A DNA stretch of 64,000 bases. It comes from Nocardia acididurans (GTDB lineage Bacteria > Actinomycetota > Actinomycetes > Mycobacteriales > Mycobacteriaceae). The first letter of the stretch is position 1, and the number at the start of each line of letters is the position of its first letter. The stretch is taken from NCBI RefSeq assembly GCF_016741815.1, contig NZ_JAERRJ010000007.1, positions 372,001 to 436,000 of the forward strand, in the 5' to 3' direction. This document shows, piece by piece, positions 26,174 through 34,724 of this stretch. The translations under genes and the position numbers were made by a program. The notes below the pieces were generated by a model. It saw only the letters and a program-made list of their open reading frames with translations, was not told the DNA's origin and did not search any database.

Positions 26174-27157
26174 GTGGAGAATCGGTTGCTGGAGGTGGCG
26201 GGTCCGCCCGCACTGATCTTCATGTGGAGCAGCGCGTTCATCGCGGGAATCATCGGGGTGGGTGCGGCTCCGCCGATGCTGGTGCTGTTCGCGCGATTCG
26301 GGATCGCGGGGGTGTTGTTGATCCTGCTGGCCGTGCTGACCCGGGCGGCGTGGCCACGGGGGCGGATGCTCGGGCACGCCGTCGTCGCCGGGCTGCTCAT
26401 GCAGATGGTGCAGTTCGGGGCGTTCTACACCGCGATGGGCGAGCATGTCTCCGCGGCGGTGATCTCGCTGGTGCAGGGGTTGAGCCCGGTGGTGATCGCG
26501 GTATTCGCGGGCGCGCTCGGCGAACGGGTGACGCGGCGGCAGTGGCTCGGCTTCGGAATCGGCGGTGTGGGAGTCGGTTTGGCGGTGGTGGATCAGTCCA
26601 CGTTCTCGGTCAGCGGGTTGATCCTGTGCGTGGTGGGGTTGGCCGGGCTGTCCCTGGGCACGATCTATCAGAAGCGGTTCACGCCGGGCATCGATCCCCG
26701 GACGGGGACGGCCGTCCACGTGGCCGTGAGCGCACCGTTCGCGGGCCTGATCGCCTTGCTGGGCAATGATTTCCACGTCGCCGACGCCGGGCACTTCGCC
26801 GGATCCCTGGCCTGGATCGTGCTGGTGAACTCGATGGCGGCGTTCCTGCTGCTCAACACCATGCTGCGGTACTGGGACACCACGCGGGTCGGCCGATACT
26901 TCTTCGCCATCCCCGCCGTGACCGCGGCCATGGCCTGGCTGGTGATCGGTGAACCGTTGCCGCCGTTGACCATTGCCGGACTCGCCGTCGGGCTGCTCGG
27001 GCTGGTGCTGGCCTCGCGCACTCAGTCGAGCGACAGCAGCCGGGCCGCGTTGTCGTACAACCACTTCCGGGCGACCTCGGGCGAGAGCGGCAGCTCCCGC
27101 ATCTCCCCCACCAGCTCCGAGGCGGGCCGGTTGATGAGGAAAGCGCCGGTGCCGTAG
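26174..27157 (+). CDS. EamA/DMT family transporter
   Basis: The 327-residue protein has about ten transmembrane helices in two EamA repeats (first repeat about 10-140, second about 150-285). Family members export amino acids, metabolites or drugs. FMWSSAFIAG near the start and GEPLPPLTIAGLAVGLLGLVLAS at the end of repeat two are typical. The GTG start follows GAGGAGGG. The recognisable protein ends near residue 282; the last 45 residues are hydrophilic and are encoded antisense to the amidohydrolase gene, giving a 136-bp convergent overlap. They look like run-on sequence after loss of an earlier stop. Confidence 0.88.
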   Translation: MENRLLEVAGPPALIFMWSSAFIAGIIGVGAAPPMLVLFARFGIAGVLLILLAVLTRAAWPRGRMLGHAVVAGLLMQMVQFGAFYTAMGEHVSAAVISLVQGLSPVVIAVFAGALGERVTRRQWLGFGIGGVGVGLAVVDQSTFSVSGLILCVVGLAGLSLGTIYQKRFTPGIDPRTGTAVHVAVSAPFAGLIALLGNDFHVADAGHFAGSLAWIVLVNSMAAFLLLNTMLRYWDTTRVGRYFFAIPAVTAAMAWLVIGEPLPPLTIAGLAVGLLGLVLASRTQSSDSSRAALSYNHFRATSGESGSSRISPTSSEAGRLMRKAPVP

Positions 27158-27945
27158 AGGATCTTGTCGGCGATCGTGGACCGCCCGAAACGCATGAGCG
27201 GCTCCCAGCCCGCGCCCGCCGCGGTGAAGTAGCGCGGGCGGTGGGCCGCCAGTTCGAGGTACACGTTCGGATGCTTCCACGCCGTCAGGCACGCCTCCAG
27301 CACCCACGGATATCCGGCGTGACTCATGATGAGCGTCAGTTCCGGGTAGCGGCAGGCGATTTCGTCGATGTGGCGGGGGTGGCCGAGGTCGGAGGGCCGG
27401 GTGCTGGTCCAGTTGTGCGAGCAGTGCACGCTCACCGGCACCCCGAGTTCGGCGCAGGCCGCGAGAAACGGCTGACAGACCGGGTCGGTGAGCGGACGCC
27501 CGATCATGAAGGGCCGCAGCGAAAGTCCCCGGAATCCCCGCTCGGTGATCCAGTGCTCGAACTCCTTCAACGCTCCGTCGGCCAGGACATCCGCGCCCGC
27601 GAACGGTATGAACCGATCCGGATACCGGGCCGCCAGTTCGGCCACCACCTCATTGGAGACGAAGGTCTTGCCGCAGGTGGACTTCTCGTCGAATCCGGTG
27701 ATGAGCGACCAGCGGATCCGCGCGGCGTCGAGATCGGCCAGAATCTCGTCGTCCTCGCGCGTCAGAGCCGGGGCGGCCTGGGCGTACTGCTCCGCGGTGA
27801 CCCGCATCTTGCTGAAAACGGCCAGATACGAGAGCAATTCGTCGGGCAGATTCGCCCCGACGTGCCGCATGATCCCCCGCGACGGCACGATCGGCGCCCA
27901 CATGTCGATGACCGGCAGATCCTGGATTCCGTTGTCCGGCTCCAT
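27022..27945 (-). CDS. Amidohydrolase-2 family protein (TIM barrel)
   Basis: The 307-residue protein has the barrel pattern of the amidohydrolase-2 / metal-dependent hydrolase group: VIDMWAPIVPSR at strand 1, FIPFAGADV, GFRGLSLRPFM, PVSVHCSHNW at strand 5, and LTLIMSHAGYPWVLEA. The first strand lacks the HxH metal motif, reading DMWAP instead, as in a subgroup of actinobacterial members. Such proteins are hydrolases or decarboxylases; the reaction here is unclear. The ATG at 27945 follows GTGAGG; an in-frame GTG at 27954 would overlap the upstream stop as GTGA. It is the downstream partner of the GlxA-type regulator. Confidence 0.82.
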   Translation of the reverse strand: MEPDNGIQDLPVIDMWAPIVPSRGIMRHVGANLPDELLSYLAVFSKMRVTAEQYAQAAPALTREDDEILADLDAARIRWSLITGFDEKSTCGKTFVSNEVVAELAARYPDRFIPFAGADVLADGALKEFEHWITERGFRGLSLRPFMIGRPLTDPVCQPFLAACAELGVPVSVHCSHNWTSTRPSDLGHPRHIDEIACRYPELTLIMSHAGYPWVLEACLTAWKHPNVYLELAAHRPRYFTAAGAGWEPLMRFGRSTIADKILYGTGAFLINRPASELVGEMRELPLSPEVARKWLYDNAARLLSLD

Positions 27946-27950
27946 GATCC

Positions 27951-29003
27951 TCACGGTACTCCGGCCGCCGCCCGGAAGGTACGCCGATAACTGCCCGGGG
28001 AGACGCCGATGGCCTCGTGCAGATGCTGCCGCAGGGACGCGCCGGTGGCGAAGCCGACCTCGCTCGCGATGCGGTCGATCGGCATATCGGTGGCCTCGAG
28101 CAGCTCCCGGGCCCGGAACACCCGCTGCTGAATGAGCCAGCGCCCCGGGCTCATTCCGACTTCATCGCGGAAGCGGCGGGCGAAGGTGCGGCCGCTCATG
28201 CGCGCCTGCGCCGCGAGATCGGCCATGGACACCGGCAGGTGCAGGTTCTCCAGGGCCCACTGCCGGGCGGCGGCGGTGCCCGCGGAGGCCGGCGGCGGCA
28301 CGGGCTGCTCGATGAACTGCGCCTGCCCGCCCTCCCGCCAGGGCGGGACCACACAGCATCGGGCGACCGAATTGGCCACCTCGCTGCCGTGATCGCGGCG
28401 AATCAGATGCAGGCACAGGTCGACTCCGGCGGCTGCGCCCGCCGAGGTCAGGATGTCGCCGTCGTCGACATACAGCACATCCGGATCGAGCCGGATACGC
28501 GGGAATCTGCGCCGGAATTCCGCGGTGAAGTTCCAGTGCGTGGTGGCGGGCCGGTCGTCGAGCAGCCCGGCCGCCGCCATCACGATCGCCCCCGTGCAGA
28601 TGGACACCACGCGCGCTCCCGGCCGAATCCGGGTGAGCGCGTCGGAAATCTCCGGCGGCAGACCGTGATCCAGGATCGACCACACCTCGCATGGCGGGAT
28701 CACAACAGTATCCGCGGATTCCAGCGCACTGCTGTCGTGGGCGACCGCGATATCGAAGTCGGAGCTGCTGCGCACGGGACGGCCGTCCGGGGAACACGTG
28801 ACGATCTCGTAGCGCCCACCGGCGGTGCCGAAAACCCGGTTGGGGATGCCGAGCTCGAATGGATACACCCCATCGAGGGCCAGGACCACCACGCGATGAG
28901 GTCGCGCACCGTCCGCCTCGGCGCTCGGCGGTCCGGCGACCGGACCGTCCCACGACAGACCGGTCGCTCCTTCGTTCGAGACACTGCCACCCTCCGCGCG
29001 CAT
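27951..29003 (-). CDS. GlxA-type AraC regulator with DJ-1/PfpI domain
   Basis: The 350-residue protein has a DJ-1/PfpI-like domain at about 35-205 (VVVLALDGVYPFELGIP, VVSICTGAIVMAAAGLLDDRPATTHW) and two AraC helix-turn-helix motifs at about 250-345 (MADLAAQARMSGRTFARRF and IDRIASEVGFATGASLRQHL). Regulators of this type often activate catabolic genes in response to small metabolites. It precedes the amidohydrolase by a few bases, so the two form an operon. The first 30 residues are unstructured, so a start further in is possible. Confidence 0.9.
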   Translation of the reverse strand: MRAEGGSVSNEGATGLSWDGPVAGPPSAEADGARPHRVVVLALDGVYPFELGIPNRVFGTAGGRYEIVTCSPDGRPVRSSSDFDIAVAHDSSALESADTVVIPPCEVWSILDHGLPPEISDALTRIRPGARVVSICTGAIVMAAAGLLDDRPATTHWNFTAEFRRRFPRIRLDPDVLYVDDGDILTSAGAAAGVDLCLHLIRRDHGSEVANSVARCCVVPPWREGGQAQFIEQPVPPPASAGTAAARQWALENLHLPVSMADLAAQARMSGRTFARRFRDEVGMSPGRWLIQQRVFRARELLEATDMPIDRIASEVGFATGASLRQHLHEAIGVSPGSYRRTFRAAAGVP

Positions 29004-29073
29004 GGCATGATCCTATCGAATATTGGCTATCCTGCCATTTTCCGGGCGCGGTTCAGGCGGCAATCTGGTCGGC

Positions 29074-30037
29074 ATGAGCCAGAACAACATCACGATTCCG
29101 GAGACCATGCGGGCCATCGACCAGGACGTTCTCGGTGGCCCGGAGGTGCTGCACGAGGTCGAGCAGCCCGTGCCGACCCCCGGCCCGAGCGAGATCCTGG
29201 TACGGGTCCGCGCCACCGCCCTCAACCCCACCGACTGGAAGCACCGCGCCCTGGCGGGCATGTTCCTCCCCGCGCCGCCGTTCGTGCTGGGCTGGGATGT
29301 CTCCGGTGAGGTCGCGGCCGTCGGCCCGGGGGTCACCCTGTTCCACCCCGGCGACGAGGTCTTCGGCATGCTCCCCTACCCGCACGGCCACGGCGCGGCC
29401 GCCGAATATGTCACCGGTCCCGCCCGCGCCTTCGCCCGCAAACCGGACAACCTCGATCACGTTCGAGCCGCCGCCATCCCCCTGGCTGCTCTCACCGCCT
29501 GGCAGGCCCTGGTCGACACCGCGAATGTGCAAGCGGGCCAACGGGTTCTGATCCACGCGGCCGCCGGCGGCGTCGACCACTTCGCGGTACAGATCGCCAG
29601 AGCACGCGGCGCACACGTCATCGGCACCGCGAGCCCGGCCAACCACGACTTCCTCCGCCGCCTCGGCGTCGACGAAGTGATCGACTATCGCACAACCGAT
29701 TTCACCGAAGCGGTACGCGACGCCGATGTGATCCTGGACCCCATCGACGAAGCCCACGCCCTGCGTTCCCTGCGCTCGCCCCGGAGGCATCCTCGTCTCC
29801 ATCCGCGCGTTCGGCTCCGATCAGCTCACCAAGGAGGCCGACCGACTCGGCGTGCGCTTCGCGGGCCTGCTCGTCGAGGCCGACCACGCAGGGATGACCG
29901 CCCTCGCCGACCTCGCCGAATCCGGCGCCCTCCACCCCGAGATCGCCGCGACCTTCCCACTGTCCGAGGCCGCGAAGGGTCACGCCCTCGGCGATACCAA
30001 CCGCACCGCAGGCAAGATCGTCCTGACAGTCGACTGA
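29074..30037 (+). pseudogene. Quinone oxidoreductase / zinc-independent MDR reductase, frameshifted
   Basis: The gene would encode an NADPH-dependent medium-chain reductase. The first frame runs from MSQNNITIPETMRAI through the GroES-like domain (LNPTDWKHRALAGM, VLGWDVSGEVAAVG) and the nucleotide-binding domain (VLIHAAAGGVDHFAVQIARARG) to residue about 236. In a run of four C at 29779-29782 the reading frame shifts. The rest, GGILVSIRAFGSDQLTKEADR and LGDTNRTAGKIVLTVD, continues in another frame and stops at 30037. Removing one C restores a full-length protein of about 320 residues. This is either a real disruption or a sequencing error in a homopolymer. Confidence 0.88.
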
Positions 30038-30140
30038 TCGACCGCGGGCGGGTCGCAGCCGAGTGGGATGCGGTTCGACCGCCTCACCGACCTACAGCTC
30101 CTGAGCCTGTTGCCGCGATGTCGTCCAGCCGACCTCCGTC

Positions 30141-30165
30141 ATTCCGGCATGTATTTGGCCGGAAT
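30141..30165. repeat. Small hairpin after the reductase pseudogene
   Basis: ATTCCGGC and GCCGGAAT form a perfect 8-bp stem around 9 bases. It lies 104 bases past the reductase stop and could act as its terminator. Confidence 0.35.
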
Positions 30166-30203
30166 CTCAGTCGCCATCGTTCGCGCATTCCAGGAATACG
30201 CCA

Positions 30204-30225
30204 CCTCCCTTCCCCCGCAGGGAGG
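30204..30225 (-). terminator. Hairpin after ruvB
   Basis: CCTCCCT and AGGGAGG form a 7-bp stem around 8 bases, 11 bases downstream of the ruvB stop. There is no T-run. It may end the ruvC-ruvA-ruvB transcript. Confidence 0.4.
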
Positions 30226-30235
30226 GCACACCGTT

Positions 30236-31417
30236 TTACTCGAAAAGGTCCAGGGTGGGGTGGTTTTCGCGGGCGCGGACCTCGATGGAACCGAAGACCA
30301 GGTCGGGGGGTGGGACCAGGCCGAGGTGTTCCCAGGCGGCGGCGGTGGCTACACGGCCGCGGGGGGTGCGGGCCACCAGGCCTGCTCGGACCAGGAAGGG
30401 TTCGCAGACTTCTTCGACGGTGGCCGCTTCCTCGCCGACTGCCACGGCCAGGGTCGAAACTCCTACGGGGCCACCGTTGAAGCTGCGGATAAGGGCGGAG
30501 AGCACAGCTCGGTCGAGGCGGTCGAGGCCGAGGACGTCCACGTCGTAGACGGCCAGCGCGGCGTGGGCGATTTCAGGGGTGACCAGGCCGTCGGCCTTCA
30601 CCTCGGCGTAGTCGCGGACGCGGCGCAGCAGGCGGTTGGCGATGCGGGGCGTGCCACGGGAGCGGCCCGCGATCTCCCAGGCGGCGTCGGATTCCAGGCG
30701 GACACCCAGGATTCGGGCCGAGCGCTGCAGGATCAGTTGCAGCTCATCGGGTTCGTAGAAATCCATGTGGCCGGTGAAGCCGAAGCGGTCGCGCAGGGGG
30801 CCGGTGAGCGCGCCGGAGCGGGTGGTCGCGCCGACCAGGGTGAAGGGGGCGATGTCGAGGGGGATCGAGGTCGCGCCGGGGCCTTTACCGACCACGACGT
30901 CTACGCGGAAGTCCTCCATGGCGAGGTAGAGCATTTCCTCGGCGGGGCGGGCCATGCGGTGGATCTCGTCGATGAACAGGACATCGCCTTCGACCAGGTT
31001 GCTGAGCATGGCGGCCAGGTCGCCGGCGCGTTCCAGGGCGGGGCCCGAGGTCAGGCGCAGGGCGGTGCCGAGTTCACCGGCGATGATCATGGCCATCGAG
31101 GTTTTGCCGAGTCCGGGCGGGCCGGACAGCAGCACGTGATCCGGTGTGCCACCACGCAATTTGGCTCCGCGCAGGACGAGGGCGAGCTGTTCGCGCACGC
31201 GCGGCTGGCCGATGAAATCCTCCAGGGATTTCGGCCGCAGGCTGGCTTCGATCTCGCCCTCGGATTGCAGCAGGCTCGCGGTGACGGCGGATTCGGCGGG
31301 ATCGAACTCGCCGGGACCGTATCCCTCGGGGTTCACCCGCGCGGGATCGAATTCGGCCGCGCCGTCCGCTTCGGGATCGAATTCGGCTGCGCCGTGTTCG
31401 GCTGGGTCGTCTTTCAT
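30236..31417 (-). CDS. ruvB: Holliday junction helicase motor RuvB
   Basis: RuvB is the hexameric AAA+ ATPase that drives branch migration with RuvA. The product has 393 residues, about 45 more than usual. The core starts near residue 45 and holds Walker A GPPGLGKTS at 99-107, Walker B LFIDEIHRM, sensor region VGATTRSGALTGPLRDRFG, and the C-terminal winged helix (EEVCEPFLVRAGLVARTPRGR). The extra N-terminus contains three spaced EFDP motifs (residues 12, 22, 37) and is acidic and probably disordered. The gene is the last of ruvC-ruvA-ruvB; 13 bases separate it from ruvA. Confidence 0.97.
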   Translation of the reverse strand: MKDDPAEHGAAEFDPEADGAAEFDPARVNPEGYGPGEFDPAESAVTASLLQSEGEIEASLRPKSLEDFIGQPRVREQLALVLRGAKLRGGTPDHVLLSGPPGLGKTSMAMIIAGELGTALRLTSGPALERAGDLAAMLSNLVEGDVLFIDEIHRMARPAEEMLYLAMEDFRVDVVVGKGPGATSIPLDIAPFTLVGATTRSGALTGPLRDRFGFTGHMDFYEPDELQLILQRSARILGVRLESDAAWEIAGRSRGTPRIANRLLRRVRDYAEVKADGLVTPEIAHAALAVYDVDVLGLDRLDRAVLSALIRSFNGGPVGVSTLAVAVGEEAATVEEVCEPFLVRAGLVARTPRGRVATAAAWEHLGLVPPPDLVFGSIEVRARENHPTLDLFE

Positions 31418-31430
31418 GATCAGCGCCGAC

Positions 31431-32036
31431 CTATCGGTTCTTGCCCAGCAGTGCCAGTGCGGCGCGCAGCGCCTGGCTGGTGTTGGCGTCGGGGTCGTTG
31501 ACGAGGACCACGTCGACCGCGCCCTCGGCCTGGCGGGCCTGGAAGCCGAGGCCGATGAGCGCGTCCACCACCTGATCGCGAATGGGGGTGACCATGGGCG
31601 CGGGGCCGGATCCGGGCGGACCCGATTGCACCGGAACCAGATTCACCTTGTCGCGCAGTTCCACGCACATGCGTTCGGCGCCGCGCTTGCCGACACCGGG
31701 GACGCGCGTCAGCGCCGCCACATTGCTTTCGGCGAGGGCTTTGCGCAGGGCTTCGGGTTCCAGTACGGCGAGTACGGCCATGGCCAGTTTCGGGCCGACG
31801 CCGGAGACGGTCTGCAAGAGCCCGAACAGGTCTCGGGCTTCGGTGTCGGCGAAGCCGAACAGCGTCTGCGAGTCCTCGCGCACGATCATGGTCGTGTAGA
31901 GCCGGGATTCCTCGCCGCGGGTGAGGGTGGCCAGCGTCGCGGGTGTGGCATTGAGCCGGTAGCCGACTCCGGCGGCCTCCAGCACCGCATGGTCGAGTCC
32001 GATCTCGAGCACTTCACCGCGTATCGACGCGATCAC
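31431..32036 (-). CDS. ruvA: Holliday junction DNA-binding protein RuvA
   Basis: RuvA binds the four-way junction and recruits RuvB. The 201-residue product starts with the OB-fold (VIASIRGEVLEIGLDHAVLEAAGVGYRL), followed by the helix-hairpin-helix pair (LFGLLQTVSGVGPKLAMAVL and AALTRVPGVGKRGAERM) and the C-terminal RuvB-binding domain (DQVVDALIGLGFQARQAEGAV). The GTG at 32036 overlaps the ruvC stop as GTGA, which implies coupled translation; the longer frame upstream is antisense-like noise within ruvC. Confidence 0.96.
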   Translation of the reverse strand: MIASIRGEVLEIGLDHAVLEAAGVGYRLNATPATLATLTRGEESRLYTTMIVREDSQTLFGFADTEARDLFGLLQTVSGVGPKLAMAVLAVLEPEALRKALAESNVAALTRVPGVGKRGAERMCVELRDKVNLVPVQSGPPGSGPAPMVTPIRDQVVDALIGLGFQARQAEGAVDVVLVNDPDANTSQALRAALALLGKNR

Positions 32037-32602
32037 CGGGGTACCGCCTTCCGTTGCTGGGCAAGCCTTTCCTCGTACAGGCGCCGTTGCGCCGCGGCCA
32101 TCGCCTCCGCTTTCGCCATGCGGTCGAGCATGGGCGCGCGCCAGCAGTGGCAGATGGCCAGTGCGAGCGCGTCGGCGGCGTCGGCGGGTTTCGGTGCGAC
32201 GGCGAGCCCGAGGATACGCGTCACCATGGTGGTCACTTGCGCCTTGTCGGCGGAACCGTTTCCGGTGACGGCGGCTTTCACTTGACTGGGGGTGTGGAAG
32301 TGCACGGGGATGCCGCGCCGCGCCGCCGCGAGGGCGATGACGCCGCCCGCCTGCGCGGTGGCCATGGCCGTGCGCACATTGTGCTGTGAGAAGACGCGTT
32401 CGATGGCGACGACCTCGGGTTTGTGGGTGTCCATCCAGAGTTCGGCGGCGTCGGAGACGCGAAGCAGCCGTTCGGCGAGATCCATATCGGGCGGGGTGCG
32501 GACCACATCGACCTGGATCGCGGTGACCTGCCGGCCCACCCCGCCCTCGACCATGCTCAGGCCGCACCGGGTCAGCCCGGGGTCGACGCCCATGACCCGC
32601 AC
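32033..32602 (-). CDS. ruvC: Holliday junction resolvase RuvC
   Basis: RuvC cuts Holliday junctions symmetrically. The 189-residue product has the RNase-H-like catalytic acids in MGVDPGLTRCG (first Asp), AIERVFSQHN (Glu) and KPADAADALALAICH (the last two Asp). The GTG at 32602 is preferred: AGAGGGG lies six bases upstream and the protein then begins VRVMGVDPG as in homologues. GTG 32605 and ATG 32620 are close alternatives. It heads the ruvC-ruvA-ruvB operon. Confidence 0.96.
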   Translation of the reverse strand: MRVMGVDPGLTRCGLSMVEGGVGRQVTAIQVDVVRTPPDMDLAERLLRVSDAAELWMDTHKPEVVAIERVFSQHNVRTAMATAQAGGVIALAAARRGIPVHFHTPSQVKAAVTGNGSADKAQVTTMVTRILGLAVAPKPADAADALALAICHCWRAPMLDRMAKAEAMAAAQRRLYEERLAQQRKAVPR

Positions 32603-32717
32603 CACAACCCCTCTCGCCATACGCGAACAACTGTTCGAGAGCCTACCGGACACGACTACACGATTACACGACCGCCGCCCGACCGGCGCGGCGCGGATCC
32701 GCGGGCGGCGACTGCGG

Positions 32718-33227
32718 CTAAATCCCTTGGGCGAGGAAGGCTTGCAGCGCGTCTTCACTGAACAGGACGAATCGCACTTGTTGGACAGCGGTTTCGGTGG
32801 TGCGCGCGATCTCGACCGCGATCCGCGCGCCGTCATCCATCGGCCAGCCGAAGATTCCGGTGGAGATGGCCGGGAACGCGATCGTGCGCGCGCCCAATTC
32901 ATCTGCCACGCGCAGGGATTCGCGATAGCAGGAAGCCAGCAGCTCCGAACGGTCCTCGGCCGCCGACCATACCGGCCCCACGGTGTGAATCACCCAGCGC
33001 GCGGGCAGATTTCCGGCGGTGGTGGCCACGGCCTGCCCGGTCTTCAACCCTTTGCCGTACTGCGAAGCGCGTAGCTTGCGGCATTCGGCGAGAATCTCCG
33101 GCCCACCCTTGCGGTGAATCGCGCCGTCCACTCCCCCGCCGCCGAGCAGCGACGAATTGGCGGCGTTCACCACCGCGTCCACCGCCTGCTCGGTGATGTC
33201 CCCACGGACCGCGATCAGTTCAGCCAT
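32718..33227 (-). CDS. Macro-domain protein (O-acetyl-ADP-ribose deacetylase type)
   Basis: Macro domains bind ADP-ribose and many remove it from proteins or hydrolyse O-acetyl-ADP-ribose. The 169-residue protein is one complete macro domain: IAVRGDITEQAVDAVVNAANSSL at the N-terminus, LLGGGGVDGAIHRKGGPEI for the ligand loop, VIHTVGPVW, and ARTIAFPAISTGIFGWPMDDGA. This matches the MacroD-like group. It lies 115 bases upstream of ruvC in the same orientation; a shared transcript is possible but not evident. Confidence 0.94.
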   Translation of the reverse strand: MAELIAVRGDITEQAVDAVVNAANSSLLGGGGVDGAIHRKGGPEILAECRKLRASQYGKGLKTGQAVATTAGNLPARWVIHTVGPVWSAAEDRSELLASCYRESLRVADELGARTIAFPAISTGIFGWPMDDGARIAVEIARTTETAVQQVRFVLFSEDALQAFLAQGI

Positions 33228-33346
33228 GACCTGGATCCTGCCACTGTTTGCGTCCCCGTCCGCCGGGTAGTTCGGCGACAGGCCCGGTGAGGCGGGCAGC
33301 GCGACCTGCGATGTCTCTCGCCGGATCGAGGAAAGGCGATGAGGAG

Positions 33347-33805
33347 ATGGCCACTTTCAATCCCAGCACCACTCGCCGGTGGACTCCGGTGCAGCTGGCC
33401 TCGGCCGCGGTCGGGGCAGTATTCCTGCTGGTGGGCGTGCTCGGCTTCATTCCGGGCATCACCACCGACTACGACATGCTCGAATTCGCCGGGCACGAAT
33501 CGCATGCGAAGCTGCTGGGCGTCTTCCAGGTTTCGGTGCTGCACAACCTCGTTCACGTCGTCTTCGGTCTCGCCGGCCTGGCCGCGAGCAGGACGATTTC
33601 GGCCGCGCGCGGATTCCTGATCGGCGGCGGCGTCATCTATCTGATCCTGTGGATCTTCGGCCTGGTGATCGACAAGACCGATGACATCAACTTCGTGCCG
33701 CTCAATACCGCCGACGACTGGCTGCACTTCGTGCTCGGCGTGGGCATGATCGCGCTGGGCGTACTGCTGCCCAGGCTCCGGACCGCCAATACGACGCTGC
33801 GCTGA
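33347..33805 (+). CDS. DUF4383 membrane protein
   Basis: The 152-residue protein has four hydrophobic segments (about 17-36, 58-77, 86-106, 123-142) and matches the actinobacterial DUF4383 family, whose function is not known. FNPSTTRRWTPVQLASAAVGAVFLLVGVLGFIPGIT at the start and a conserved histidine-rich LHNLVHVVFGLAGL are typical. The ATG at 33347 has GAGGAG directly upstream. It is convergent with yebC and shares a strong terminator with it. Confidence 0.85.
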   Translation: MATFNPSTTRRWTPVQLASAAVGAVFLLVGVLGFIPGITTDYDMLEFAGHESHAKLLGVFQVSVLHNLVHVVFGLAGLAASRTISAARGFLIGGGVIYLILWIFGLVIDKTDDINFVPLNTADDWLHFVLGVGMIALGVLLPRLRTANTTLR

Positions 33806-33825
33806 CACCCAGCCGGTAGAAAGAG

Positions 33826-33857
33826 AACAGCCGCCCGTAGACATACGGGCGGCTGTT
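33826..33857. terminator. Convergent terminator between DUF4383 gene and yebC
   Basis: AACAGCCGCCCGTA and its complement form a 14-bp perfect stem with a 4-nt loop. A short T-run follows on the plus strand and an A/T flank on the other. This is one of the strongest hairpins in the window. Confidence 0.85.
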
Positions 33858-33872
33858 TCGTCGATCGGCAGC

Positions 33873-34625
33873 TCAGGCGTCGAGCTCGGCGAGCACCTCA
33901 CTGGAGATGTCGATATTGGTGTAGACATTCTGCACGTCGTCACTGTCCTCGAGCGCGTCCACGAGCTTGAACACCTTGCGCGCCAGGTCGGCGTCGGCGG
34001 CCACGGAAACCGAAGGCATGAAGCCGGATTCGGCCGAGTCGTAGTCGATGCCGGCGCCCTGCAGGGCGGTGCGCACCCCGATCAGGTCGGTGGGCTCGGA
34101 GATGATCTCGAACTGGTCGCCCAGGTCGTTGATCTCCTCGGCGCCGGCGTCGAGCACGATCTCCAGGAGGTCGTCCTCGCTGCGGCCGTTCTTGTCGAGG
34201 GTGATGATGCCCTTGCGCGAGAACAGGTACGACACCGAGCCGACGTCGGCCATATTGCCGCCGTTGCGGGTCATGGCGACGCGGACCTCACCGGCGGCGC
34301 GGTTGCGGTTGTCGGTGAGGCATTCGATCAGCACGGCAACACCATTGGGGCCGTAGCCCTCGTACATGATGGTCTGCCAGTCGGCGCCGCCGGCCTCTTC
34401 GCCACCGCCGCGCTTGCGGGCGCGCTCGATGTTGTCGTTGGGGACCGAGTTCTTCTTCGCCTTCTGAATGGCATCCCAGAGTGTCGGGTTGCCGTCCGGG
34501 TCACCACCGCCGGTCCGCGCCGCCACCTCGATGTTCTTGATCAGCTTCGCGAAGAGCTTGCCGCGCTTGGCGTCGAGGGCAGCCTTCTTGTGCTTGGTGG
34601 TGGCCCATTTGGAGTGGCCGCTCAT
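33873..34625 (-). CDS. YebC/PmpR family regulator (TACO1-like)
   Basis: The 250-residue protein is a complete YebC: it starts MSGHSKWATTKHKKAALDAKRGKLF, has RTGGGDPDGNPTLWDAIQKAKKNSVPNDNIERA, and YEGYGPNGVAVLIECLTDN. Family members have been described as transcriptional regulators and, more recently, as factors that help ribosomes through proline-rich stretches. It follows pdxT in the same direction 99 bases downstream, the same order as in mycobacteria. Confidence 0.95.
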   Translation of the reverse strand: MSGHSKWATTKHKKAALDAKRGKLFAKLIKNIEVAARTGGGDPDGNPTLWDAIQKAKKNSVPNDNIERARKRGGGEEAGGADWQTIMYEGYGPNGVAVLIECLTDNRNRAAGEVRVAMTRNGGNMADVGSVSYLFSRKGIITLDKNGRSEDDLLEIVLDAGAEEINDLGDQFEIISEPTDLIGVRTALQGAGIDYDSAESGFMPSVSVAADADLARKVFKLVDALEDSDDVQNVYTNIDISSEVLAELDA

Positions 34626-34724
34626 TCCCTACTTCCTCGGTTCAGGGGGCTCGACGGTTCCGGAGAATCGCGCGCCCGCGGACGGACAGCGGGCCCCAGT
34701 CTACTGCGACGTGTGATTCACATT

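Noticed and set aside
26117..27307. A 396-codon minus-strand frame opposite the DMT transporter
   Set aside because: It is a shadow frame rich in His, Gln and Arg; the transporter on the plus strand has clear helices and a ribosome site.
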